Source: Gammaproteobacteria bacterium
GTDB taxonomy: Bacteria > Pseudomonadota > Gammaproteobacteria > Steroidobacterales > Rariloculaceae
DNA: 15,326 nucleotides
Assembly: GCA_016927175.1 (NCBI GenBank)
Contig: JAFGNC010000604.1
Span: forward strand, 1 to 15,326
Reading direction: 5' to 3'
This document shows positions 1 through 6,598 of this stretch, in pieces. A model generated the notes under the pieces. It did no database searches, was not told the origin of the DNA, and worked only from the letters and a program-made list of their open reading frames with translations. The position numbers and the translations under genes were made by a program. Each line of letters opens with the position of its first letter. The stretch's first letter is position 1.

Positions 1-1136
1 ACAAGGCCTTCTTCGTCTGCCAGACCGGGAGCCGGCAACAGAACCGACAAGGCCAACGTCCGCAGGACCTACCTCAGGCTCAGGGCCAGCGTCAGTCGCA
101 GGCCCCCGAGCGATGCACCAGCGATGAAGTCCTCGTCGTGCTGATGGAGGACGAAGGCGCCGGACCGGCCGATGTCGAGGGGCGCGTCGACGTGAACGCG
201 GGGCAGATGCTGTCGATTCCCTCGGGCCGAGTGGAGCACGTCCAGACGGCAAACATGCAAGGCTTGGGGCTGACGGATGAGGCGCGCTCCCTCGCGCAAC
301 GCGAGCAGATATTCATCGTTGCCGATGGCGTGAACATCACGTCGCGGCAGCAGCAGGACCGGCAGAATCAGCAGGCGCGGCAAGGCCAGGAGAGCCAGCA
401 GACGCCGCAGAGTCGACAAAATCAGCCGAACCAGGCGCAACAGCGTCAGCAGGACCGGGGCGGACAGGCAGGCGCCGAGATCGTGAGCCTCGAGAACTGG
501 GACTACGAGACGCTGTACCGGACGGGCTGGTCCGCCGAAGAGCTGATGAATGCCGACGTGATCGGCGAGAACGGCGAAGACATCGGAAGTGTCGAAAACC
601 TGATTATCGACGAGCAAGGCCAAATCGCAGCGCTGATCGCGCAGGTCGGCGGCTTCATTGACATCGGCGACACGCACATCGCCGTGCCGTGGAACGAGGT
701 CGACGTCAGGAATGCGGACGAGGTGCAGATTCCGGTCAGGGAGGACAATATCGACAACTACACGGGGATCAACGACGACTACTTCACGCAAGTCGACGTC
801 GGTGACTTACAGCGCGTCGATGACGACGTCGTGTCGAGCACCGGGTTCTGGAAGGCCAGCGAGCTGCTCGATGATGATGTCGTGCTACAGGATGGCGATC
901 GGTACGGCTATGTAACCGACCTGATCTTCAACGAGCAGGGCAATCTAGAATCCGTCGTCATCAACTCCGCGAATCCGAGCTTCGGCTACGGCTACTACGC
1001 TTATCCGTGGTATGGCCCCGGGTTCGGTGCGTGGGATCCCGGTCTCGGCTACTACACGTTGCCGTATGGGGCGACCGAAATCGGCGAGATGACGGCGTTC
1101 GACTACGACATTCTCGACCAGCGCGGGCTGTATTGA
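1..1136 (+). CDS. Tandem PRC-barrel protein with Gln-rich linkers (5' partial)
   Basis: The reading frame is open from the first complete codon (position 3) to the TGA at 1134-1136, so the true start lies upstream of the window. The visible N-terminal part is rich in Gln and Arg, and a second Gln-rich low-complexity linker lies at about 345-475. Two PRC-barrel-like modules follow. The first (about 522-730) begins TGWSAEELMNADV and has the typical G-x-I-G-S-V-x-x-L-I-I-D-E pattern. The second (about 840-1080) begins TGFWKASELLDDDV and ends in a Tyr/Gly/Pro-rich tail. PRC-barrels are small beta barrels found in RNA-processing, photosynthetic and many exported stress proteins. The Gln-rich linkers suggest an extracytoplasmic protein, but no signal peptide can be checked. 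A GC-rich hairpin follows the stop. The precise role is unknown. Confidence 0.85.
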   Translation, partial: KAFFVCQTGSRQQNRQGQRPQDLPQAQGQRQSQAPERCTSDEVLVVLMEDEGAGPADVEGRVDVNAGQMLSIPSGRVEHVQTANMQGLGLTDEARSLAQREQIFIVADGVNITSRQQQDRQNQQARQGQESQQTPQSRQNQPNQAQQRQQDRGGQAGAEIVSLENWDYETLYRTGWSAEELMNADVIGENGEDIGSVENLIIDEQGQIAALIAQVGGFIDIGDTHIAVPWNEVDVRNADEVQIPVREDNIDNYTGINDDYFTQVDVGDLQRVDDDVVSSTGFWKASELLDDDVVLQDGDRYGYVTDLIFNEQGNLESVVINSANPSFGYGYYAYPWYGPGFGAWDPGLGYYTLPYGATEIGEMTAFDYDILDQRGLY

Positions 1137-1150
1137 CACGGCCCGCCACG

Positions 1151-1191
1151 GCGGCCGCGCGTCGCGGCGTGTGCACCCGACGCGCGGCCGC
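1151..1191 (+). terminator. GC-rich hairpin after the PRC-barrel gene
   Basis: A perfect 14-bp inverted repeat (GCGGCCGCGCGTCG at 1151-1164 and its complement at 1178-1191) with a 13-nt loop begins 14 nt after the stop codon. No T-run follows, so it is either a U-less terminator or an mRNA-stabilising 3' structure. The stem is seen directly; the role is inferred. Confidence 0.5.
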
Positions 1192-1232
1192 GCTCGCCTG
1201 CCCGGCGAGGCGATCCGGCTGCCTTTCTCGCT

Positions 1233-1249
1233 CTGGCATGCAACTTGCT
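1233..1249 (+). promoter_or_regulatory. Sigma-54 (-24/-12) promoter candidate for the OB-like gene
   Basis: CTGGCATG-CAAC-TTGCT matches the sigma-54 consensus YTGGCACG-N4-TTGCW at every defined position but one (T for C). The invariant GG (1235-1236) and GC (1247-1248) are separated by exactly 10 bp. The expected transcript start is near 1260, giving a leader of about 28 nt before the ATG at 1288. Such promoters need an ATPase enhancer-binding protein; none is encoded in the window. Confidence 0.7.
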
Positions 1250-1287
1250 GAACCCTGCAAGTCACTGAAGCAACGAGGGATGAAGAG

Positions 1288-1989
1288 ATGCACGACCAGC
1301 ACGAGCAGCGGCACTGCGGCAGACGTCTCACGGCGGGCCCGGTGGCCGCGGCCTCCGTCGCAGTCTTCGCCCTACCCGCAATCGTCACGGGCCAGGAAGA
1401 CGTGCCAGAGCAGCCGCACCAATATCCGGACGATACCTTCATCACGATCAACGGCACGGTCGAATCCGTGCGGCCGGGTGCCTTCGTGCTCGACTACGGC
1501 GACGGCGAACTCACGATCGAGATCGACGAAGCGGGTTCCGGCTCCGAGTCGCAGGTCCTCGAGCGACGAGACCGCGTGAGCGTCTACGGCATTATCGATG
1601 ACGGGCTTTTCGACCGGCGCACGCTCGAGGCGGGTGGCGTCTATGTGGAGAGACTGGATGAGACGATCTACGTCAGCTCGGTGGACGAGGAAGACGGGCG
1701 CGGCCGGGGCGTGCTCGAGCTGCCCAGAGGGACGGATCCACGGGCCGTCGTCGTCACGGGCAGAGTGACGGATGTCGACGAGAACGAAGAGACGTTCACG
1801 CTCGCGACCGGCTCGAGAAGCCTCGACGTGAAGCTGGACCCGACGCCGTTGATTCCGCTCGACGACGAGGATCCAGGCACCCCGACCGTCGAAATCGGGG
1901 ATGTCGTCAGCGTTACGGGCCGGATGGACGAGGACTTTTTCGACGGCTTCGAGATGCTCGCCGATAGGATCACGCGTCCGACGGAATGA
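1288..1989 (+). CDS. Exported protein with two OB-like beta repeats
   Basis: The protein has 233 residues. An N-terminal segment with Arg residues (RR at 12-13) and a hydrophobic stretch at about 16-34 (AGPVAAASVAVFALPAIVTG) looks like a signal peptide, so the protein probably acts in the periplasm or envelope. Two related beta-rich repeats follow, at about 45-115 (INGTVESVRPGAFVLDYGDG ... DRVSVYGIIDDGLFDRR) and 145-230 (VTGRVTDVDENEETFTLATG ... GDVVSVTGRMDEDFFDG). Each has the G-x-V-x-x-V ... F-x-L-x-x-G ... G-D-x-V-x-V-x-G layout of small OB-fold modules of the DUF5666/BOF type. The composition is very acidic. A GAGG-type ribosome site precedes the ATG. A sigma-54-like promoter lies just upstream. 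The 3' end overlaps the convergent msrB by 20 bp. The ligand and role are unknown. Confidence 0.85.
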   Translation: MHDQHEQRHCGRRLTAGPVAAASVAVFALPAIVTGQEDVPEQPHQYPDDTFITINGTVESVRPGAFVLDYGDGELTIEIDEAGSGSESQVLERRDRVSVYGIIDDGLFDRRTLEAGGVYVERLDETIYVSSVDEEDGRGRGVLELPRGTDPRAVVVTGRVTDVDENEETFTLATGSRSLDVKLDPTPLIPLDDEDPGTPTVEIGDVVSVTGRMDEDFFDGFEMLADRITRPTE

Positions 1990-2509
1990 AACGGAGCGCT
2001 GCGCCATTGTTGCACCAGCGCTCATGCGTCGGAGGAGGGCCGTCGTCGAACACGTGCCCGTGATGCCCTCCGCAGCGCACGCAGTGGTACTCCGTCCGCG
2101 GAACGAGCCATACGAAATCGAGCTTCGTCTCGAACACGTCGGGTATGGTCGTGAAGAAGCTGGGCCAGCCTGTCCCGCTGTCGAACTTCATCTGTGAAGT
2201 GAACAGAGGCAGGTCGCAGCCGGCGCAGACATACAGCCCCCGCCGCTTCTCGCCGTTCAAGACGCTGCTACCCGCCCGCTCGGTGTGCGCCTCCCTCAGC
2301 ACTCGGAACGGAAGCGGCTCCAGCACTTCCTGCCAGGCCTCCCGCGAACGCGCCAACTCCTGACCAGGACGAGGGAACTCGGCGCCATCCGGAGCAAAAT
2401 CGCGCCAGCCGGTCCTGATCTCCTGCAGAGACGCCGCGAATGCGCGGCCGCCGGCAAGTAGCCCCGAGAAAGCCGATGCAATAACGGTGACGAACGCTCT
2501 CCTGTTCAT
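1970..2509 (-). CDS. msrB: Peptide-methionine (R)-S-oxide reductase, exported
   Basis: The 179-residue protein reduces the R epimer of methionine sulfoxide in oxidised proteins (EC 1.8.4.12). The SelR/MsrB signature is clear. Zinc ligands are C95 and C98 (CAGC) and C143 and C146 (CVRCGGH). The substrate-binding motif is FDSGTGWPSF (109-118), HGHVFDDGP covers 150-158, and the catalytic cysteine is probably C166 in RWCNNGAALRF. The N terminus MNRRAFVTVIASAFSGLLAG carries a twin-arginine followed by a hydrophobic stretch and an Ala-rich cleavage region, as in Tat substrates, so it likely repairs periplasmic proteins. These five cysteines are the only ones, so no obvious resolving cysteine remains. 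It is transcribed convergently with the OB-like gene and divergently from the EF-hand gene. A weak GAAAGAG element precedes the ATG. Confidence 0.95.
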   Translation of the reverse strand: MNRRAFVTVIASAFSGLLAGGRAFAASLQEIRTGWRDFAPDGAEFPRPGQELARSREAWQEVLEPLPFRVLREAHTERAGSSVLNGEKRRGLYVCAGCDLPLFTSQMKFDSGTGWPSFFTTIPDVFETKLDFVWLVPRTEYHCVRCGGHHGHVFDDGPPPTHERWCNNGAALRFIPSDA

Positions 2510-2796
2510 GCTCTTTCAGACTGCAACGAGCGCGTCAGGTTCAACGAAGCGCGCGACGCGACCATTGCAGCAGCCCAGGTTCGTGAAAGTCGATCCAAAA
2601 TGCGCGTCCGGCAACGGGAGGACTGCAGCTGAAACGCGTCACGACAGGCGCTACGGGCTCTACTTTGCGCTACGCGGCGCGGCGCGGCGCGACGCCCAAA
2701 TTCAAGAACATTTCGGCACGCGTCTGTCACAGGAATGAATGTTGCACCCAGGCGCTTCGCGTAAAGCGACGGTCCATTCAGTGACAGGAGGAAATC
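2510..2796. other. Divergent intergenic region between msrB and the EF-hand gene
   Basis: This 287-bp region must hold the start signals of both divergent genes. It contains the sigma-54-like site at 2731-2746, a direct repeat of GCGCTACG (2648-2655 and 2667-2674, 19 bp apart), and a short GCGGC tandem run at about 2674-2691. I saw no convincing sigma-70 promoter for msrB and no credible small gene. The 19-bp-spaced repeat could be an activator site, but nothing else supports that. Confidence 0.4.
2731..2746 (+). promoter_or_regulatory. Weaker sigma-54 promoter candidate for the EF-hand/PRC operon
   Basis: AGGAATG-AATG-TTGCA has the invariant GG (2732-2733) and GC (2744-2745) 10 bp apart and a perfect TTGCA -12 box. 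The -24 box matches TGGCACG at only four of seven positions. The predicted start near 2757 leaves a leader of about 40 nt. It is weaker than the other two sites and is supported mainly by spacing and by the neighbours having better versions. Confidence 0.4.
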
Positions 2797-3177
2797 ATGA
2801 ACAAGACAATCTTTTTTCTTTGTGCTTCATTCACGGCAGGCGGACTCGCGCTCGCACAATCGTCGTTCACGGAACTCGACGAGAACGGAGACGGACAGGT
2901 CTCCAAGGACGAGTACTACGGCAGCATCAGCGATGCGGGCGTCTATTCGGACTGGGACGTCAACTCGAACGGATTCGTCGACGAGAACGAGTTCGACGCC
3001 ATCGGCGAGATCGGCATCGACGAAGATTACGAGGCGTGGGATGCCGACCGGAACAGCTATCTCGACGCCGGCGAGGTCTACGACGGGATCTACGACTACT
3101 ACGACCGCGACGAGAACGGGCACTGGGACGGCAACGAGTGGGACGACGCGGGAGACACCGGCTTCTGGGACGTCTGA
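2797..3177 (+). CDS. Exported EF-hand calcium-binding protein
   Basis: The protein has 126 residues. A signal peptide ends at ALA-QSS (cleavage after about residue 20), so the mature protein is periplasmic or secreted. Four EF-hand loops are visible: D28-E39 (DENGDGQVSKDE, fully canonical), D54-E65 (DVNSNGFVDENE), D82-E93 (DADRNSYLDAGE, with Ser in place of the usual Gly at loop position 6) and D103-E114 (DRDENGHWDGNE). The loops sit 21-28 residues apart, and helix positions contain Trp and Tyr. Calcium binding is inferred from these loops; buffering or a calcium-dependent structural role is plausible. A consensus AGGAGG (2786-2791) lies 5 nt before the ATG and fixes the start. The PRC-barrel gene begins 51 nt after its stop with no hairpin between, so the two are probably co-transcribed. 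Confidence 0.9.
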   Translation: MNKTIFFLCASFTAGGLALAQSSFTELDENGDGQVSKDEYYGSISDAGVYSDWDVNSNGFVDENEFDAIGEIGIDEDYEAWDADRNSYLDAGEVYDGIYDYYDRDENGHWDGNEWDDAGDTGFWDV

Positions 3178-3228
3178 TGAAGCGGAACGAAAGTCTCGAC
3201 CTCATCAGCTTGGCGGAGGAGACGAACC

Positions 3229-3897
3229 ATGCTCGCGCGTATGACCGATCGAGAGTCTTGCGCAGCGATGGCCGTGCTCATAGCGCTTGGCTGGGCTTCT
3301 GCTGATGCGGAACCGACCATGGAGAGCTGGGCCAAGATGCGCGGCGAGGTAGTGAAAGCGGAAGAACTGCTCGGAGCGGACGTTACCAACGGTTTCAACC
3401 CGCTCGGCAGCGTCACCGATCTCGTTCTGACTGCCGATGGACGACAGGTCCAATACGTCCTGTATGAAGCACCCTACCCGTACAGTGTCTTTGGCGCAGA
3501 AGACGGCTTTGCATCCTACGACAACATGGAAGTGGAAGGCGGGGGTGCGAGCTTCGACGTCGTCTTGCGGCTCGAGGAGGAGGCAGCCGCGCAGGCCCCT
3601 GAAGCACTGCGTGTAACGCGCGATCAGGCCGAGCAGCGGCTGGTGTCCCGACTGATCGGCGAACCGATGCGCTTCTCGGGCAACGCGGAGCGCGAGATCG
3701 AGGACATCCTCATCGATCGGGACACCGGAGCCGTTACCCATTTCGTCGTCGAGACGGAAGAGAATTCGGTTTTCCGTGCGCAACGCCGTACCGTACCCGC
3801 CGACAGCGTCATGATCGACGAAACAGGCACTGTCGTGGCGTCGATGCAGTTGGCCGAGCTCGATAACATCCAGGACTACGAGCCCGCGCTGCTATAG
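3229..3897 (+). CDS. Exported PRC-barrel protein, paralogue of the convergent gene
   Basis: The protein has 222 residues with a signal peptide (hydrophobic stretch about 11-24, cleavage near ASADA-EP). The first PRC-like unit, about 38-110, contains VVKAEELLGADVTN and LGSVTDLVLTADG. A second, about 125-205, contains LVSRLIGEPM, IEDILIDRDTGAVTHFVVE and the VPADSV strand. GGAGGA at 3215-3220 supports the ATG at 3229 over the in-frame ATG at 3241. The protein is strikingly similar to the product of 4009-4680 on the opposite strand: I count about 35 identities in 73 aligned residues from ESW to the end of the first unit, and both end in a related D-x-x-Q-D-[YF]-x-x-x-L-L tail. It probably belongs to the same transcript as the EF-hand gene. 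The partner or ligand is unknown. Confidence 0.85.
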   Translation: MLARMTDRESCAAMAVLIALGWASADAEPTMESWAKMRGEVVKAEELLGADVTNGFNPLGSVTDLVLTADGRQVQYVLYEAPYPYSVFGAEDGFASYDNMEVEGGGASFDVVLRLEEEAAAQAPEALRVTRDQAEQRLVSRLIGEPMRFSGNAEREIEDILIDRDTGAVTHFVVETEENSVFRAQRRTVPADSVMIDETGTVVASMQLAELDNIQDYEPALL

Positions 3898-3915
3898 CGG
3901 GTTGATGCCCCATGA

Positions 3916-3950
3916 CTCCGGCTCCCCCACTGGCGCGGGGGGAGCCGGAG
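3916..3950. terminator. Shared hairpin between convergent PRC-barrel paralogues
   Basis: A perfect 13-bp inverted repeat, CTCCGGCTCCCCC (3916-3928) pairing with 3938-3950, surrounds a 9-nt loop. It sits between two convergent stop codons (3897 and 4009), where a bidirectional terminator is expected. There is no T-run on either side, so termination is inferred from position and stem strength. Confidence 0.65.
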
Positions 3951-4008
3951 CTCTGGCAGAATTTGATGCGGGCGCTGCGCTCATGTTCCGCGCGCGCGCC
4001 GCCCAGCT

Positions 4009-4680
4009 TCAAAGCAGCTCCGAATCGAAATCCTGCATGTCTTCGAGCGCTTCCAGGGAAATCGCAACCGCGAGCTCGCCGCCATCGCCGATACTGACCT
4101 GATCGGCCGGCACGGCGCGCCGTTCCGACCTGAAGATCGCTTCCGGGTCGATCTCGATGACGTAATGCGTGACTGCGCCCGTGCGCCGGTCAACGAGCAG
4201 ATTGTGCACTTCGACAGCGGCGCCGTCTCCAAACCGGATCTGCTGATCGAGCACGCGCGAGGCGAGGCGCTTGTCGAGCTCGTCCACGGAAATTTCGAGG
4301 TCCTCCGGCAACCGCGCCGACTCCTCCGGGTCGAAGCGGACTTCGACGTCGAGCCCCAGGCCGCGCTCGAAAACGACGTCTTCGAACGCGACGAAACCGT
4401 CATTCCCGCCCCAGAGACTGGTCGGATAAGGCACTTTGAACAAGATGAACTCAACGTTCTTCGCATCCGGCGTCAGCACCAGATCTGTGACCGTCCCCAT
4501 CGGGGTGACGCCATTGCTGACGTCGCTACCGATCAGCTGCTTCACCTTCAACACTTCTCGTTGCATCGTGGACCAGCTTTCGAAATCGGCCTCCGGCCGC
4601 GCCGAGCCCGTGAACGAGAACCCTGCTACGAGCGCCACTGCGCCGGCAGCCGTCGTGATGAATGGTCGCGATGCGCGCAT
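4009..4680 (-). CDS. Exported PRC-barrel protein, convergent paralogue
   Basis: The protein has 223 residues. Its N terminus (MRASRPFITTAAGAVALVAG) is a signal peptide with probable cleavage near residues 25-30. Two PRC-like units follow: one at about 40-110 with VLKVKQLIGSDVSN and MGTVTDLVLTPD, the other at about 127-205 with LASRVLDQQIRF, VHNLLVDRRTGAVTHYVIE and VPADQV. It matches the 3229-3897 product along its length, so the two genes form a diverged duplication in inverted orientation, ending tail to tail around a common hairpin. A strong GGAGGAGG ribosome site precedes the ATG, and an excellent sigma-54 promoter lies about 43-58 nt upstream of it. The duplicate copies therefore appear to be under the same sigma factor from separate promoters. 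The molecular role is unknown. Confidence 0.85.
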   Translation of the reverse strand: MRASRPFITTAAGAVALVAGFSFTGSARPEADFESWSTMQREVLKVKQLIGSDVSNGVTPMGTVTDLVLTPDAKNVEFILFKVPYPTSLWGGNDGFVAFEDVVFERGLGLDVEVRFDPEESARLPEDLEISVDELDKRLASRVLDQQIRFGDGAAVEVHNLLVDRRTGAVTHYVIEIDPEAIFRSERRAVPADQVSIGDGGELAVAISLEALEDMQDFDSELL

Positions 4681-4722
4681 CGCCTCCTCCGTTGTCTCGA
4701 TCGCCTTCGGGACTCAGCGGAC

Positions 4723-4738
4723 TGCAAAGCCTGTGCCA
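4723..4738 (-). promoter_or_regulatory. Sigma-54 promoter candidate for the minus-strand PRC-barrel gene
   Basis: Read on the minus strand, TGGCACA-GGCT-TTGCA matches TGGCACG-N4-TTGCW at all but one defined position, with GG and GC 10 bp apart. The transcript should start near 4712, leaving about 32 nt to the ATG. Upstream, two direct copies of GATGAGTC (minus strand; plus-strand 4742-4749 and 4767-4774) lie where an activator site could be, but that role is speculative. Confidence 0.7.
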
Positions 4739-4779
4739 CGTGACTCATCCGTCGAATCCGAGGCACGACTCATCAGGAG

Positions 4780-5304
4780 TCATTGTGAGGCCGGCCCTCG
4801 CTTGACCAGCGGCATCAGATGCAGCATGTAATCCGCCTTGCCGATCGCCACGCCTGCCATTCTCAGGATGTCGTACGCCGTAACCAGATGGAAGTAGAAG
4901 TTCGGAAGCAGGAACTCGTGCACGTAGTCCTCTCCCGACATTTCGGCATAGATGTCGGGCCCCAGATCGACGCGCGTGGTCGTGGCCAGTCGGGCATCGT
5001 CCGCCGAGGATGACAGCAGCTGCTCCTTCGTACGCTCGATGTACGCATGCGCCTGCTGGATGGTCTCTACGGCCGGATCCAGATTGGCGGCCGGGCGTTT
5101 CTGGCTCCATAGAACGAAATTGCGCGGCTGATTACAGGTGAAGGCAATCTGTGTTCCGAAGGGAGCCATGTCCGGCGCGAGCCGGAGCTGCAGGAACGAT
5201 GCGCTCCCCGCGAAAGTCTCTTCCGCTCGCCGCAGCAAGTGCGCCAGAGTGTCGAGACGGGTGTCGAACACGCATTGAATCGACTCGATCCTCGAGTTGC
5301 TCAT
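4780..5304 (-). CDS. DUF1993 family protein
   Basis: The 174-residue protein resembles the DUF1993 family over its whole length. It opens with a short region and an amphipathic helix (LDTLAHLLRRAEE), followed by the motif LRLAPDMAPFGTQIAFTCNQ. The C-terminal block contains GEDYVHEFLLPNFYFHLVTA, then AYDILRMAGVAIGKADYM. The conserved His and Phe residues of the LPNFYFH segment are present. The family belongs to the DinB-like four-helix bundles; its biochemical function is not established. The protein lacks a signal peptide and is probably cytoplasmic. Its start lies 28 nt after the membrane-protein gene on the same strand, so it is likely the last gene of the GntR operon. A modest GAGG element lies before the ATG. 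Confidence 0.85.
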   Translation of the reverse strand: MSNSRIESIQCVFDTRLDTLAHLLRRAEETFAGSASFLQLRLAPDMAPFGTQIAFTCNQPRNFVLWSQKRPAANLDPAVETIQQAHAYIERTKEQLLSSSADDARLATTTRVDLGPDIYAEMSGEDYVHEFLLPNFYFHLVTAYDILRMAGVAIGKADYMLHLMPLVKRGPASQ

Positions 5305-5332
5305 TGAGTTTCCGGTCCTCGTATAGCGCGAA

Positions 5333-6187
5333 TTAAACGGGCCTGGAGCGTAACCGATCGGGGTTCGCGCCGCTCGGCAGCATGTGCACTCCGTTGAGGT
5401 ACAGGATTGCGCAAATGACCAGAAACGCGCTTTGGGCGAGCGGCTCCCATCGCTGCAGATCGAACGCCGCGAGCGCGAAGTTCAGCGACAGGAACGCAAC
5501 GGCGGCAAGGCAGGAGTAGATGCAGACTTTGACCGTCACCTCCATCTTGTGCATGCGGTCCGCATGGGTTTGAAGCGGATTGACCTTCCTGCCGTACAAA
5601 ATCGAGTAAACGCCGGCCGCGGTCACGGCGTAGAGCACCGTGACGACGCCGACATTGAAGTACCCCTTGAATCCGGGGAAGGGATCCCGCTGAAGGTAGG
5701 CGACGAACGCGACGAACAGGGGATAGCACAGCAGCGTCACGACGACGACGAAGGGAGAGACGAAGTCGAACAGGCGACGGCGCTCGAGAACGGCTGTTCG
5801 CGTCTCCTCGCGAAACAGGCTCCTAAGCCGCTTGTTGGTCCGTTCCGCGATCCACATGAAGAGCAGGACCGGAATCAGCTGCAGCATGAAGAACAGGCCC
5901 ACGAGCGTTTCCACCGGACCGTCGGTCCAGTCCGGCCGCTGCATGTAGCTGAAAAACCAGCCCAGCAGCACCGCGCCGACCAGGGCAATGGCTCCATTCA
6001 GCAGTCGATAAAGCTTCAGCTGGCGCTCGATACGGCCCGACCCGCCGGGATACAGCTCGGCGAGCTTCTCTGCGGGATGACGTGCCAATTGTGCACGGAC
6101 GCAGCCGATGAGCTTCGCCGGATGGAGCACGGTCAACACGGCGATCTGCGCCGTGAACATCGCGAGGAACGCATAGACCTCGAACAT
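5333..6187 (-). CDS. Seven-helix inner-membrane protein coupled to a GntR regulator
   Basis: The protein has 284 residues from the ATG at 6187. Seven hydrophobic segments are visible at about 4-22, 62-82, 92-114, 130-155, 166-188, 209-232 and 240-260. A basic, charged region (NKRLRSLFREETRTAVLERRR) lies between helices 3 and 4. I do not recognise the family, and there is no ABC ATPase or known transporter motif. The frame stays open upstream to 6235, but the 6187 start is preferred: GAGGTG lies just before it, and the longer form would overlap gntR. That ribosome site overlaps the gntR stop codon, with only 10 nt between the two genes, so translation is probably coupled. The regulator therefore most likely controls this protein, perhaps in response to envelope or antibiotic stress as for other YtrA-type operons; that last step is inference. 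Confidence 0.8.
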   Translation of the reverse strand: MFEVYAFLAMFTAQIAVLTVLHPAKLIGCVRAQLARHPAEKLAELYPGGSGRIERQLKLYRLLNGAIALVGAVLLGWFFSYMQRPDWTDGPVETLVGLFFMLQLIPVLLFMWIAERTNKRLRSLFREETRTAVLERRRLFDFVSPFVVVVTLLCYPLFVAFVAYLQRDPFPGFKGYFNVGVVTVLYAVTAAGVYSILYGRKVNPLQTHADRMHKMEVTVKVCIYSCLAAVAFLSLNFALAAFDLQRWEPLAQSAFLVICAILYLNGVHMLPSGANPDRLRSRPV

Positions 6188-6197
6188 GGTAGTCACC

Positions 6198-6584
6198 TCA
6201 TCGTGAGTGCGGGTTACGGTTGATGGCGGCGGCAAACGCGTTGCGGAGCTCCGAATCGGTCACGCCGGCTTCGCGCAGCTCGGCAATCACGTCGCCGAGT
6301 TTTCGCGCCGTCCATTCCTGCAGGTCGAACTTGCAGCTCGCCTTCGCCCTGGGATGGACGTACGTGCCGCGATAACCCTTGGCTTCGATGACGGAATCGC
6401 GCTCGAGCAGCTTGTAGGCCTTGGCGACCGTCTTGCTGTTCAGCTCGAGATCATTGGCCAGCTGACGGATCGACGGCAGAGCGTCGCCCGGTTTCAGGAC
6501 GCCGGCCGTGACGGCCGCTTTGATCTGCTCGATCAGCTGCTCGAATTGCGGTGTCGGGCTGTCGATGTCGATGCTGATTTCCAT
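6198..6584 (-). CDS. GntR-family transcriptional regulator, YtrA-type
   Basis: The protein has 128 residues from the ATG at 6584. A winged helix-turn-helix occupies about residues 11-78: P-x-x-E/Q-Q-L-I-E-Q-I-K-A-A-V, then LKPGDALPSIRQLANDL, LNSKTVAKAYKLLERD and KGYRGTYV. Only about 50 residues follow (FDLQEWTARKLGDVIAELRE), too short for a FadR, HutC or MocR effector domain. This short form is the YtrA subfamily, which usually autoregulates an operon of membrane proteins. Upstream in-frame starts (6620, 6647) are rejected because they would translate through a perfect 12-bp operator-like palindrome and the likely promoter. No strong ribosome site is seen before 6584, so the exact start is a little uncertain. 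It is the first gene of the operon with the membrane protein and probably the DUF1993 gene. Confidence 0.88.
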   Translation of the reverse strand: MEISIDIDSPTPQFEQLIEQIKAAVTAGVLKPGDALPSIRQLANDLELNSKTVAKAYKLLERDSVIEAKGYRGTYVHPRAKASCKFDLQEWTARKLGDVIAELREAGVTDSELRNAFAAAINRNPHSR

Positions 6585-6598
6585 CACGGAGACCGAAG

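Noticed and set aside
2674..2691. GCGGC short tandem run as a functional repeat
   Set aside because: It is too short and too typical of GC-rich intergenic DNA to support a claim.
6188..6235. Longer N terminus for the seven-helix protein
   Set aside because: It overlaps the end of gntR and lacks a ribosome site, whereas GAGGTG sits correctly before the ATG at 6187.
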